A DNA stretch of 64,000 nt, taken from Polytrichum commune. Its lineage: Eukaryota > Streptophyta > Polytrichopsida > Polytrichales > Polytrichaceae. Below the pieces are notes generated by a model. It searched no databases. It worked only from the letters and a program-made list of their open reading frames with translations, and had not been told where the DNA came from. Positions 45,659 through 58,013 of the stretch are shown here, piece by piece (position 1 is the first letter of the stretch; each line of letters opens with the position of its first letter). The position numbers and the translations under genes are program-made. Where the stretch lies: assembly GCA_950295325.1 (NCBI GenBank), contig OX485803.1:56683554-56747553 (forward strand), written 5' to 3'.

Positions 45659-48600
45659 TCTTATTATATCAGTGGTTATAGATGCCCGGCCGATTCTCCC
45701 TGTTCATCGTGCTGTTGATCTGTCTACTGGCCGAACTCTCATTGCGATGATGGTGTTCTTCCTATATTTTGAAAAGCTGTTCTAATTTTATACACCGCAT
45801 TCAGGAGACTCCATCATGAGGGCAGGAATAGGAAATTAATGGAGATTCCATTCAGTGTAAGCCGTCAGTTGGGGGAGTTGTTGATAGGTCGCCTTAGCTC
45901 CTCCTCATGAATAACTTAATAACTTACATGAGTGACGCTTAAATGGACGACGATATTCCTACAACATTGGGTTGGGTACCATGGGAATTTACTCTCTTGT
46001 GCCGCCACCTACCTTGCTTCGAACTTAACTTTCGCCCAAGTCAACGGATTCTATATAACGTTCGGTTTGTAAACACCAAACATCATGACATGAGAGGTAG
46101 AAAAAGCCATTTTCCTACACATTTCAGCTTTAGTTGGTTGCAACGGCGATCATATACCGGACATTACCTTGTAAAAGGTCCAGAGGCTCATTATGTGCTT
46201 CAAGGCGTCGTACACAGGCATTTAAGGTGATTTAGTGCTATTTTGTGTTGAAAAATGTCAAAAGTGGCTCGACTTAGTAATAACAATGCATCCATGATGA
46301 ACGAGTTCACAGTGACGCCATGAAGCCCAAGCCGCTCCTTGGGCATGTGGGCTCCTATATATAAATGACTCATAGTGAAATACATGTCACATATATCCTT
46401 CTCGTTGTGTACCACATGGCACTCTTGTGTTAGTTCCATGTGTGTAGTAGGTTGTATTGAATGTAGTTTTGATCTCATAATAAGGATGTGCAAATGGATG
46501 TGACGTAACCAGAAGGAGTCATGTCCAGCCATGACGCCTAACGGACGTTATTGTGGTAACTAAATTTGTTACCACAAGGTGTTGGTTTTATAACATCACC
46601 ACAAAGTCAACTGCTATCAAAGCAACCGACAATAAAATGAATTGTCCATAATTGTCATTGACATGACTATCGACTGCTACTAGTAGCAATCGTGTGCTAA
46701 CATCATATGTCAACTGCAAGTTGTAGCAATTGACGGATGATGGTAGCAATTGACTAGTGTACCGACTGCTACCATCACTTGTCTACAATTGACTGATGAT
46801 GGTAGGAGTCCACTATGGAGCCGACTACTTTTGGTAGCAATTGACACACTAAATAACTACTTATGTGAGCAGTCATTTCCCTGTGTAGATGGAGACGTGG
46901 CATGAAGTAGGTGCACCAAAAAAGTGGAGGATAGCCAACAATTATTTGTATTCTTAAAAAATGCATCGTAACAAAGATATCACAAGGATATCACAAGGAT
47001 ATCACAAGATATGAAAATTTTACAAAAAAATTCATATAAGTGACACATGCTTACTATGGAAACCCCCATGATGAAGCTAGAAAAACTTAACCTAGTTAAT
47101 ACCATCCTTGGTCTTTGTTCGCCAACAATTCATGGGTTCATCCCATCCCACAAAGTTCACTTGCATATGATGTTTCGCAATGTCCAAAGAAAACCATGTC
47201 TTAGGGTTTTTGTCACACAAGGCATCTAGTGTAGTTTTCCGATAACTTAAGTTGTCATCAACGATGGTTTATCATCATTGCCATCATTCCCACGTTGGTG
47301 TGCAAGCATGCCGACCGTAATACACTCAACCGCCTTCATTGTCTACTATTGTGGATGAAAAACAATTCGAGTGCCACCCACAATTTCTCCTTCGACATTA
47401 GTTCTTTTGAACTTCATATTCCACATGGCAAAGTGAGCAGATCTTCTCATGCGAATGCATTGTGCACCTTCAATCGCATACTCCAATCTTCAGGCCTTGG
47501 TTTAATTACCAATGAAGCATTTGTTGTCTATGGAAAGATCATTGTGTTGTGAACTTCCCTTGTGCAAACCCTCCATGATCCATATCAAAGCCGAAGCCAA
47601 CTTTACCCTCTTGACCTAGAAACATTGAACTTGGAGGTGGTTTTTCTATTTGGTCAAATTCATAGTCCATATGTCAACATTTAGGCTATCTCATATATAC
47701 ATTTATCGTAAAGTTCCCCCATTCTACCACATTTTATCGCGTGTGTTGGTTACATTGTTGATCAATCAAAACTTGATGAAGCCAAGATGCGTGCCATTTA
47801 GAATAGAGGCCTCGGAAGTTGCTTAGATTCAAGTTTTTTTTTGCATATTGTTGGTGTTTGGAGTTTTTCCAACCCACAAATTTCTTAGTGACAATCGTTC
47901 GCCAACCTCTCTCTTCACCTTCCTAACCTTCCCATACCCCCTCCACCCCCCCCCCCTTTAATGTGGTTCAACATAACCACAATTGTTGTATCGGGAACCC
48001 ACATTAATTTGTATGGGACCATCTACCTAACCACTTCTCCAATTTCTCTTGCTTCCAAAGAATTAAGAATCATTCTTCCAATAGTATAACCTCATAATAT
48101 TCCAAAGAGTTGGCAGGTCTTCGATGGCCCTTTGCCCCATGGGAACCTACTGTGCAAAAAAGCCTTCCACATGTATACTACTTGAGGGTCACCACCTCAC
48201 CCGCTTATGGGACTAGGAACATTTTAACAAACAATTACCTAAGGTGTAAGAGGAGCTATTCACACACCAACCAGTGAACACCTCAAAAACTTCAAAATGC
48301 TTAAACGCATCACCAAAACACTCATGGAAAATTTACAACAAATTTTCATTAAATATGTAACTTTTATTATACTAAAAAAAACACACTAGAAAGGATTCAA
48401 TACCAATACAACCCCCCACCATAAAAAGAGAACGCCTTCATGATTTGGCCCCAATAAGGCCCTACCTAAGGGAGGGGAAAAACTAGATGTCCACAAGTAG
48501 GCATAACAACACTAAGGAAACCACCCATATGTTGCGTCATTGATTTTTAATTTGGGTATGCGTCATTGATTATGAATTCTAAAACTAGAAAATGGAATAG

Positions 48601-48993
48601 TTTGTGATTATTTTGTGATTTTATGTGGATAATAGCAAGAAAGTCCTTGAAAATCATAAAATTGATTGAAATTGCCAACTTCTGGATGAATGTGTATAGT
48701 TTTGGAAAAAAATTGTATAATCATTTATATGCAGCTATGTCATTCCAATGGTTGTACCAATGCTCCTCTCTTGCAAATTTGAAGTAAAAGTCCATATGTT
48801 GGATGAGTATTTCTTGGTGACGAATGGGTTTTATATTCCTACAAGTGGGAAGAAACACCCTTAACATTATTCAACATCTATCAGCCGCTCCACTTTATTA
48901 ATATTTAATAATAGTGCTCCACCCAAATCTCACTTGTTTTTTTAGGTTGAATTTACTTACTAACAAGCATCTCTAAGGTATAATTCCAGCCTA
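45659..48993. other. gene-less stretch with hairpins and short tandem repeats
   Basis: Seen here: a perfect 10-bp-arm hairpin at 46551-46577, a cluster of GTAGCAATTGAC/GTCAATTG motifs at 46600-46850, a short tandem of ATATCACAAGG at about 46975-47010 and a C run at 47946-47956. No gene recognised. Confidence 0.5.
46551..46577. repeat. perfect hairpin TTGTGGTAAC/GTTACCACAA
   Basis: Ten-base arms around the loop TAAATTT. It lies at the head of a region (to about 46850) rich in short inverted GTAGCAATTGAC-like motifs, and may mark a small palindromic element. Confidence 0.7.
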
Positions 48994-49213
48994 TGATCGG
49001 GGAGAACTGGCAGTTAGTTACAGATGAACCGGTTAAGTTTGAGAAATAATTGGTTGAAGTTCCAGACTGCAAGAGAATTACTGATCATTTTAGAGGAATT
49101 TATAGAATATACCCCAATTTAATAAAGGAAAACCAAAGAATGTCAACATGTAAATGGATAGACTTGCAAACACTAGGATCTCAACAAATTATGCCCAAAA
49201 ATCTCCCCGATCA
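48994..49213 (+). mobile_element. MITE family 'TGATCGGGGAGA', complete copy 5, 220 bp
   Basis: It is bounded by a 12-bp terminal inverted repeat: TGATCGGGGAGA at 48994 and TCTCCCCGATCA ending at 49213. CTA lies on both sides (48991-48993, 49214-49216), so a 3-bp target duplication is possible. It matches copies 1-4 and defines the full-length unit. Three-base duplications occur with PIF/Harbinger (usually TWA) and CACTA elements, so assignment is open. It is non-coding. Confidence 0.85.
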
Positions 49214-51681
49214 CTAATTCTAGCACCTCACATGACATATTCCCGGCCTCACGCAACCTGGTCAACTAGTTGATAATGTTATGCCTGTGTTTCTATGTGT
49301 TTAATTGTGAGATTCACTAGAAGTCAATTCATTAAAGAATGGATTCAAACTTTCCAGATATTTAGCACAAATAGGATCGAGGACATAAAATATGTCGATC
49401 TAGTTTCTAGTAAAACTGGCAAGTGTATCTGATTTTGGGATTAAGTCCTTTGATTTGTAATAGGGTCATGTGAAATTGAAAGAAAGAGGGCGCTCTATAA
49501 AGGACTATTTATGTTGGAGATTTGAAACCACAACTTAATATTTCCAATCAATTGGATGAAGAACTATGTAGAACTCCAGTTATATCATTGTTAGGGACAT
49601 GAATATGGTAATTAGTGTGGGCATATGTATAAAGTGTCTTATCATGCGTAATTGTATAGTGTGGTCCACATTATACACCATCGCACATGAAAGTAATGTG
49701 AGAGTTTCTTAGTAACACTTGTCATGCTCTCGTGACGTATCCATCTCCTTGCTCTACGTTGAAACTCTTTCAAATGCAAACTAATTTCAAAGTTACCCTC
49801 TCTCAGTGTTACCTCTTAAGAGTATAAAATATGTGACACTTATGGAATTCAAACACAATACTAGTTAGAGAGGGTGGGATTTTTTTTTAAATAACACTTA
49901 TGGGAGTAACAATTTTGTGGTAGAAATAGAGTGATTAGTAACACTTGTAAAATATATTAATTCAAAAAACTTACTTTTACTTGGTGACCAAATAAAAGTC
50001 TATTGTTGTTTGACGAGACTCTTGAATACGGGAAATAATTATGGATTTACCTAAAGACAAAAGCTTTGTCCTAAGTTCGCTAACATTGCTATGTTGTTGT
50101 TCTAGAAATGTAGACAGGGTTACCATTGCTTCTTGCACTTGAGAGAACTGAAACGTTAGGAACTACCACTTCACTAATTTTGAATCATCTTCAATGATTT
50201 CAGAGACCTCGGATACACCAAGTAAATTGAAGATATCTTCCTTAGTTGGAACATAATGATGATATTTAGATGCAACTCAAATTCAAAATGCACATATTCT
50301 TGTGCACTCATTGTCACTACATACTCACTATGCCTTGATCCAAATTGACAATTGAGTGAGTTTGTCTACATTTACAAAAGAAATGGGGATTTTTTTTGTA
50401 ACTATGCAAACATTGGCACTCAACCCTTCTCAATCTCAAAGCAAAATCACGACCTACAAATGTTTCTAGTGGTAAGTTGTACTTGCAATACTTGATTGGA
50501 GTATACAACAAACCAAGTACATAGCACTTGACACATGTGCAATCACAAGTATGAAAGTCATAAGAAGAGAAACTAAGGTAAGAAATAGACATTGATAAAC
50601 ATACCAATGACCCGATAAAACAAATTCTTGAGTATCTATTTTTTTCAGAGTCAACAATAGAACTCCTCATCACATTAATGAAAGGCTTACATGTGAATCA
50701 ATTTGGATAATTGAATTGGTGATGCTCACTCTCCACCATTCTCGTCATTGGCTCACTCTCCACCCTTTAACATTTAGAGTACATGTTTCATGGATTTTGA
50801 TGCAAATAACAATTATACAATGTAAGTTAACAAAGAGGGGAGTATTTTTTTTTAATAACAAAGTAACAAATAACATGTACCAATGCACTTTTCAAGGGAG
50901 TGTGAAAAATGGAATACTTATGGCAAAATTCTACTTAAAGAGGTAACACTTACAACTTACTTTCTTCGGTTCTAATTTCTGAGGCACCAGGAGGGAAATT
51001 GTGCGTTAATGTCAACCACAATCCCTGCTACTCGTAGACTTGCCCAACTACGATACAAGGTGTAGTTGTAAGCAGTTGCAATGATTGTAAGTTTACTTTC
51101 TTTGACTCTATTTTGTTTGTTATAATGTGGCACCGGGAAAGAAATTCAAAGCCAAAGGATTGGAGAAGATTTGCAAGACGCAATTACTCTTAGAAACCAT
51201 AAATTGTTTGTGTCCAACCCCTTGATTGCACCAATGGGATCGGCGACCATTGAGATCAAAATGCGCTCATCAACTAGAAGAGTAGTTGTGTATAAACGAC
51301 ACACTTTCTTAGTTGCGGTGGAAGGTGGGCTCAAACCTCCAACTCAACCACCGTAGTAGTTGTGTTTTAAGTGCACCTTCAAGCACATTGCGCTCATTGT
51401 TGGCAAAGCCCAGTTGGTTACTACTGGCATTTGCAATAGGAGTCAAGTATGGCTCGTAGGCTATCTATTGGCTCCGGGTTGTGAAACATGGGCCCTTAGT
51501 TGAATAATGTCTCGTATGGAGTCCACAAGAATTTAAAAACTTCACAAATGATTTAGTTTCTAAACCAAGTGATTAAAAAGACCATCAATGTTTGTCAAGG
51601 TACAATACCTGGCTCTCACAATAGTTAACATAGCGCATAAAACGGTGACATTATCAAACTATTTCTCATGAAAACAATGAA
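49214..51681. other. gene-less stretch, low-level repeats only
   Basis: Related AGAGGG-T9-AAATAACA phrases near 49870 and 50835 suggest two copies of an old repeat. ORFs such as 50317-50673 have no recognisable domain. Confidence 0.4.
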
Positions 51682-52744
51682 CGACCACTACCAGTGCACT
51701 AGACTAGGGGTAGAATGATTTTTGTGTGAATCCAAAATGACTATTTGTCAAAGTGGTGGGTTGAAATGGATGTAGTGATAGGTGGGATGTTATGATAGGC
51801 CTTATTAGTGTTGTTACACACCACTTGTGATCACTTTTGGGTGTCATTGAGTTAATTGTTTTGTGTGTATTCATATGTTGAATAAGATATTTTGATGCCC
51901 TGATTAGGGAGACTCTAGTGCACAAATAAGGGGTTTTGACTTACTTGCTTGTGTAGAAAAATGTGACTAATTATTTATGGAGAATAAAATTACAAAACAT
52001 CTTGCATTCCTCATCATTTTCTCTACTTCATCTTTGAAAAATATTGCACAAAATTTCAAGCCATTACACTAAATACGGTATTTAGTGTCATATGGTATTT
52101 TATGTCACTATGGTTACTTTTTGGATGACACTTGTTATGAATAAGTGAAAAAATTCTATCATGGATGATTGATGAGTTCAACCATTGGACAACACCTTCT
52201 ATTGTTGGAAATTGGTGATGAAATAGTCATGGATGATTGAAATCTGGATGAAAAATCACTTAGAAAGTGACAGTAAATGGAACGCTGCAAATCTATATTC
52301 CCCAAAAAAATTTACAAGGAATGACAAATAGCTTAGGGTTAACATTTAGTGTTAGTGATACTAAAGTGCACTTTGTAATTAGCATTGAGTAAGATGATTA
52401 GAATTAATGACACTAAACATCATATTTAGTGTAGCTTTGGCTTAATCAACTTATTTGAACCATTTTCCGTATATCTACCTTAAGTCGAACTCTCTTCTTG
52501 TACATTACAATCTCCCTAAAGTGAGATTAGAAAAACCATACTCCACATTTGAATGCACACAAAACAGCTAACCCAATGGCACCCAAAAGTGATCCCAAGT
52601 GATGTGAAACAAGACTTATCTGGCCAATCGATGCAATCCAACCTTCCACTGCATCCTTTTCAGACCACCACTTTTACAATTAGCCATTTTGAGTCCACAC
52701 AAGAATCATTCTACCTCTAGTCTACTGCACCAATAGTAGTCATT
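51682..52744. mobile_element. long-TIR (foldback) element with a nested MITE
   Basis: The left arm (51682 to about 51860) and right arm (52744 to about 52540) are inverted copies for roughly 180-200 bases. Shared blocks are TAGAATGATTYTTGTGTG, AAAGTGGTGG, GATCACTTTTGGGTG and TTGTTTTGTGTG. The middle is interrupted by the CTACACTAAATA MITE at 52064-52435. A truncated relative lies at 16061-16430, and there the MITE is absent at the equivalent place. No transposase was seen. Confidence 0.8.
52064..52435. mobile_element. CTACACTAAATA-type MITE nested in the long-TIR element
   Basis: The left end TTACACTAAATACGGTATTT-AGTGTCA and the right end, in reverse, GCTACACTAAATATGATGTTT-AGTGTCA are inverted copies. 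Each end is itself partly palindromic. About 372 bp, non-coding. A relative lies at 34134-34361. Confidence 0.75.
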
Positions 52745-54593
52745 CAACATTTACAAATTTTCTACCTTAAGCCTATGTTACAAAGGTATACAAGTTTGAT
52801 TAAAGTCTACACAAAATGACACTTGGCATTCATATGCTCAAGACCAACTTCCTCTTGCATACTAAACTATACACACATGACAATTGCTCATTACTATCTT
52901 CCCTTTGCATACTAAAACAAACTATTATCTCAAGTATCCCAATGTGCTACACTACATGTCATGACATAAATAATCTCACTTAAGATAGTTACTTATATTG
53001 GTAAACATATTGGCTCTTAGCAGATGTCACACTTTTTAAGACCTCTAAGCATGTAGTGAGGCCCTTTGCAGATAGTAAATGTGACAATAAATACCAAAAA
53101 CAGTGTAGATGGCAAAAACAACCTTGACTTTCATGCATCCTATTTCAATCATAGCATCAAAATGTCACGACTCAAGTGCATGAGCCTGCTTGTAGCTTTG
53201 CTAATTTTTGAAAAACTCGGATATTTATGCACATGATAAGGGTTTCAGATGCTCAAAGTGCCCATGTACGCCTTTCTACCTTAGTGGTTTGAAACTAAAG
53301 TAAGGGATACAAGCTCAATTGGACAATCCTTCAGTTCCCTGATCCAAGAGGTGAACAAAACCTCAACGGTCAACCCCATTACCTGACCTCTTCCTCTACC
53401 TGGCCGGGGTGGGCTTTCACATTAATTCTACCTCTGTGGAAGAAAAAAAGATCTTAAAAATGGATAAAATCTGAACATACATCATCAATCCTAAATGTTG
53501 TGAAAAGAAAAACCAAAATGGGAAGAAAAAGCTTAGCTACAGAATAATACATTGCTATCCATGTTCATTCTTATGGTTCAAATCCCTGGGCTCCACATCC
53601 AAGGGCGGACTGTCCATCTGAAAATCCAATCCCCTATTGAAATCAAAATTCCGAGCCACTTTCAGGTTCTGTCACGATGAAATTTAACCCGAAAACATCA
53701 AACAATGTGATTGGTATGGTGTGACCAATACAGAAGAGTGGTCAGGGAGTCCAGATGGTCACGACTGCAATTGAGTTCTTCAAGTTTGGGATGCCAGCAC
53801 CAATATAATGCCACCCTGCCAACAACCCAAACGAAGAGTATATGTCCAATCAACTTGTTTGAGAAATATTGAGACCTCTCTAGCAGCTGACAATGTGAAG
53901 GCTCTTCACATTCATGGATCAGAACAAATCCTACAGTCCCCATAAAATGATTCTCTCAGTAATCTGCTTTCAAAGTTTTTCAGGCCAATACTGCATCCTC
54001 ATGTCGCACATATAGTCCATATATATCATGAATCTTCTTTACCCACCGATTATTGAGAGAGAGACAACCTTCTAAAGTCCTTTGGACCTCAAGAAGTGAG
54101 GGTGGAAAGAGGTTTATTGGTTTCCAGTCTCTCAAAATCGGTGGACAATAAGGAATTGAAAATTATTTGGGCTTTAAGGGTGGGCTGAGCACGTATTTCT
54201 GCGCCCCTGGCCCCCCCAAACCTAGAAAGCCAATTATTGAGAGAATCATATTTCAGTGAACACTGACAGCATTCTGGCCATCACCGTGCATTCATATATG
54301 CATTGGCATACCCTAAAAAGGCACCTGTAATCTATTAATTGATGGTTTGGTGAGTTTGAGTTCTTTCAGTCTTGTCTCCTATGAAGAGTCAAGACTGCCA
54401 TGTTGAGATGGACAAGTAAGCCATGGATAACTAGATCTTCAACTGATGACAACCAGAAAAACATGCAAATGCTGCATCAGTTGTTTTTTTTTGTACAACC
54501 AATGTTTGTTCCTCCTACATGATATCGAGAGACAGGTTACATCACTGGGAATAATCATATCAGCTGACAGCAAAGAGACCTTCTGTAACTCAC
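52745..54593. other. region downstream of the glycine-rich protein gene
   Basis: From about 53400 the sequence looks less repeat-like. The last few hundred bases before 54594 should include the 3' UTR of the minus-strand gene. The open frame at 53698-53943 (minus) has no recognisable domain. No clear poly(A) signal was assigned. Confidence 0.4.
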
Positions 54594-56702
54594 CTATTTC
54601 CATTTGTGCTTGCCATGTTTCATGCCCTTGAAGCCCTTATGTTTTCCTTTAAACTTGCCATGCTTGCCACTAAACACACCCGGGACACCATAACCGCCAG
54701 GCAAGCCATGAGAGCCATAGGAGCCATGAGAGCCATGCTGTCCATGCCCTTGCGAGCCGTGAGACAAAAGGCCATAACCTGCCAATGCTGCAGCACCAGC
54801 AGCTAAGGCTCCTGCAAAAAATGAACCCAGTTTGCAAGATGTAAGCAATCTATTATAAATTTTGAAACGGGTCAGTCACCGTTCCAAAACTGCCACCCAT
54901 CGATGGTAGCATATTCAACAAATGGTATGGGGATGGCTTGGGAAATTAATTCATATGCACAGGTGCAACAGGCTGGGACAGCATGGGCCCAAACCGGTCT
55001 ATTATAAAATTTCAGAACTTGATGGCAATGGTGTGTAAGTGCTGATACAGTTCACTTCCTATGGTGGACAGATGGAAGGGGTTCAACAGTGACATGTTGG
55101 GCGGATGGTGCAGCAACAGCCCACCACATTTATAACCATGTGTGCAATGGCATAGGCCCAAACTAGTTCAGATAAAATTCCAGGTCATCCATCCTCCAAT
55201 CTTCCTAGGAGTCAACACCTCCTACAATATATAAAAATTTGATCTCAGGTAGACCAGTGTTAATCCAACACCCCCAAAACGTGGACACCTATATTTGAGT
55301 GGTGTGTGGTTAGGTGTGGGTCTAAGAACGGACACCAAAATGGTATCATCATGTGTTTAAAAGGGATTGGAGTACGAGCTTAAACTATGTTAACCATTCT
55401 AGGCTCAGAAATCAAAATTGGGGAGACCTGTATGACCATTTCATCAGCATGAGTGTATATTAGCTTAGATACTGAAGTTATTCATATGACCTCCAAAAAT
55501 TATGAGGAAAATGGGTACAGGCACAAATTGATTTTTTAATCATCTCATACAACACGAAGTGGGTGCAAAGAGAAAAGCATCCGATTCAAGGCTCACTCAC
55601 CTTATTCTGAGTTGGCAAATAGGTAAACGTTTCAAGCCTGACAGAAATAGTAAAAGTGATGATGAAACAGATGTGATTAATAAAATTTCAGCAGAAAAAC
55701 AGTACCTGCTCCAAGTCCACCATGGCTGGAACTACCATGAGGAATATGGCCCTGGCCTTGTGGGTAGCCAGAAGGGGGAGGACCGCCGTAAGGACCGCCG
55801 TAAGGACCTTGCCCTGCGTGGCCATACTGCTGCGGGTACCCGGCGGGCGGGTAACCATGTGGTGCGCCTTGTTGGTGTCCATACCCAGCAGGTGGGTACC
55901 CAGGTTGAGGTGGGTATGCCCCGGATCCTCCTTGTTGCGGCGGATACCCATGTTGAGGAGGGTAACCTTGTTGTGGCGGGTACTGGCCATATGGAGATGC
56001 CCCATATCCATGCTGCCCATGGGACCCAAACAGGCCCTTATCTTGATTCTGCCAAGTCAAAGCAGAGAGAGAGAGAGAGAGAGTGTCAGCATAGATACAC
56101 AAACTGTTGATGACTCACGTACTTACAAGCGATGTGACTGTTCCAAAATCCGACCTCCTAAGCCTCTAGTAATGAGGTTACCCGGTGAAGGAGCATACAC
56201 AACACTTCGGCACAGTAAGGAAAGACAAAGAAGGGCAGGATTTGTGAAATTGGGTCAATCCAATTATGTATGGATGAATGAATCAGGAAGGAGGCGCAAA
56301 TTTCTCTCCTTCACAACCAACCTACCCTTGCAATTCCATACTCTTAACCACCCCAAACATCACCGATTACATACCAATTTAGGAAGGAAACCGCTCCGGC
56401 CCAAACCTTAGCAAACTGCACATAACCGAGAAATTTACTATACAATAGACTACGGACGGGTGGTGACGCAGTTGGCGTTCTAAAGCTTCGACAAGGACAA
56501 GTTGAGTTGAGTAGAGGGTGATTGAAGGCCCAGGACATTAATTCATATGCTCGGGTGCTACGGGCCAGGATGGCATGGGTCCAAGCTAGTTCTACACAAG
56601 AGAAGTTCCCCACAAAATCACAAAATTGACATCTCCAAAACATCAACTAGAGTTGAAGCAAAAATTCTGTTGTGAGATGCTTACTCCGTCTCCGGGTTGC
56701 AT
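54594..56702 (-). CDS. glycine-rich protein A3-like (YPP-repeat, Gly/His/Lys-rich), three exons
   Basis: Exons on the minus strand: 56685-56702, 55706-56048 and 54594-54811. Introns begin GTAAGC and GTACTG and end AG. The spliced CDS is 579 bases, 192 residues, stop TAG. Exon 1 encodes only MQPGDG. Exon 2 opens NQDKGLFG, matching the DKGLF start of plant glycine-rich protein A3-like proteins, then six YPP units (GYPPQHGYPPQQ and similar) and Gly/Tyr/Pro-rich sequence. Residues 121-136 (GALAAGAAALAGYGLL) form the Ala-rich hydrophobic segment typical of the family. The tail is HG-rich, then basic (GKHGKFKGKHKGFKG). There is no signal peptide. Biochemical function of the family is not firmly known; XYPPX repeats in plants are often linked to membrane association or stress-induced expression. 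A short exon 1 was chosen because no in-frame ATG lies between the acceptor and the upstream stop. Confidence 0.85.
54950..55185. repeat. intronic repeat shared between both introns of the glycine-rich protein gene
   Basis: AATTAATTCATATGCACAGG...GGGACAGCATGGGCCCAAAC in intron 2 resembles ATTAATTCATATGCTCGGG...AGGATGGCATGGGTCCAAGC at 56535-56590 in intron 1. A third partial version (GCAATGGCATAGGCCCAAAC) lies near 55145. Confidence 0.6.
55280..55560 (+). repeat. fragment of the foldback element inside intron 2
   Basis: ACCTATATTTGAGTGGTGTG and, 200 bases on, ATTATGAGGAAAATGGGT...AATCATCTCATACAACACG parallel 37926-38200 in the 37.3-38.8 kb foldback element (ACCTATATTTGAATGGTATG; ATATGAGGAAAGTGGATG...AACCATCTCGTACCAATCG). 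It is diverged but collinear. Confidence 0.6.
56064..56083. repeat. GA microsatellite in intron 1
   Basis: (GA)n run, about ten units, 16 bases upstream in transcription from the exon 2 acceptor. On the minus strand it is a CT-rich tract and may serve as part of the polypyrimidine stretch. Confidence 0.8.
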
Positions 56703-58013
56703 CTTGCTCGTACTCAGCTGCTACAGATTCCTATTGCCAGTTACCACACGTCGAGATGATTTCTCCAGCACCTCAAAACAGATTTATTTGTCCTCCTAAA
56801 ACCTCCTCGTAACTTCAGTCATCTTAAGGATTTGTGAGAGATTCTCTTTGTAGTGTTACGCCATGGCTATACTTCGAGGAATTGGGCGCTCATTTTCAGG
56901 TTCCTGGAAAGTGCACCTCCCTTGTTCTTTAAAGAGCGTCTCTCTCTCTCTCCTTTCCGCGTTGCTACCGACCGAGTCACCCACCGACCTACCTTACGTG
57001 TACATCTACGTGTCTACCTACCTTCCTGTTTTGGAAATTGGGACCTGCCTGTGACGCCGCCTCCTCCCAGCTTGTGGATCGCAGTCTCGCAGAGTCAGCT
57101 ACAAGGTTTCTGCCTAATTTGGTGGTGGGGTAGGTAAGGAAGTTTTAGAATATTCGTCTGTTGACAAACCTCCAAAACCCATTTGCACATGCCTTCACTT
57201 TGCTCAACGATGTGCAGTTTCTTTTTGTCTCTAACCCAACTTACGATGAGGAGCTTAACATAGCATAGCATAACATAACCAGTTTTATTGTACTCATGAG
57301 ACGCCGCGGCAAAGCAGTGTTGCATTGACTTATTTGATGACTTCAGCATGTTTCCAACTGTACTGCAAAAGGAATTTCATGGATTTGCTATGAGACTGTA
57401 GATTTAAGAGTCCTAAACCCAGGGACAAGCATGGCAGCAGGACTTTTGCTATAAAAAATCTCCTGATTTGCAAACTACAGACGTGTAGCTAAGGTGTGGA
57501 AACAGAAGTATCCAGCTTTCTACAAAGAGTTTAAGAGATTCATCTATTTGCAGCTGCACAGTAAATTTAGAAACCTGAATTGGCTATAGTTGAGATTGAT
57601 TGATTGATGCACTTAAAGCAAAACATAAAACTTTATATTATGAGGACTGGCTCAGGACTAGAGAATAGGGTCAGGGCCTGGGCTCTGAAATACACCACAG
57701 GTTGCAGGATACTTGCTGAACTAGGGTAGTGCTAAACATGTAAATGGAAATTTACAGATATATTTGTTCTCATAAGATGTGCATAAGACTGCTCCAAATA
57801 GAATAGCAGTAATATAGGCATTTCGTATTCAAAAAATTACATCTGCCTTTTCTCTGTCTTTATGGCAGTTGCAGAAAATAAAGAAGCAAACCAGATAGGC
57901 AACTTGGAGAAATCAACAACAAATGCATCATGGATAATAGACCAGAAAATTGAATCCCAACAACTTCTATTAGGTGTCTAGATTGTGATATCCCAACATA
58001 TATTGCCAGTATA
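56703..58013. other. intergenic region between the two minus-strand genes
   Basis: It should hold the promoter and 5' UTR of the glycine-rich protein gene (near 56703-57000, with a CT/GA microsatellite around 56938-56955) and the 3' UTR of the SDN gene (below 58014). A plus-strand ATG at 56863 opens a 63-codon frame starting MAILRGIGRSFSGSW, which looks a little like a mitochondrial presequence. No further exon was found, so it is not called. Confidence 0.5.

Noticed and set aside
45506-45718. 70-codon Ser-rich ORF
   Set aside because: Made almost wholly of MITE copy 4 in reverse orientation.
53698-53943. 81-codon minus-strand ORF downstream of the glycine-rich protein gene
   Set aside because: Looks locally gene-like, but no domain or supporting exons were recognised; it may be 3' UTR.
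55559-56411. Long plus-strand ORFs over the glycine-rich protein gene
   Set aside because: Antisense shadows of the repetitive exon 2. The minus-strand reading has proper splice sites and family features.
56863-57054. Plus-strand ORF starting MAILRGIGRSFSGSW, possibly a first exon with a mitochondrial presequence
   Set aside because: No following exon or homology was found, and it lies in the promoter region of the minus-strand gene.
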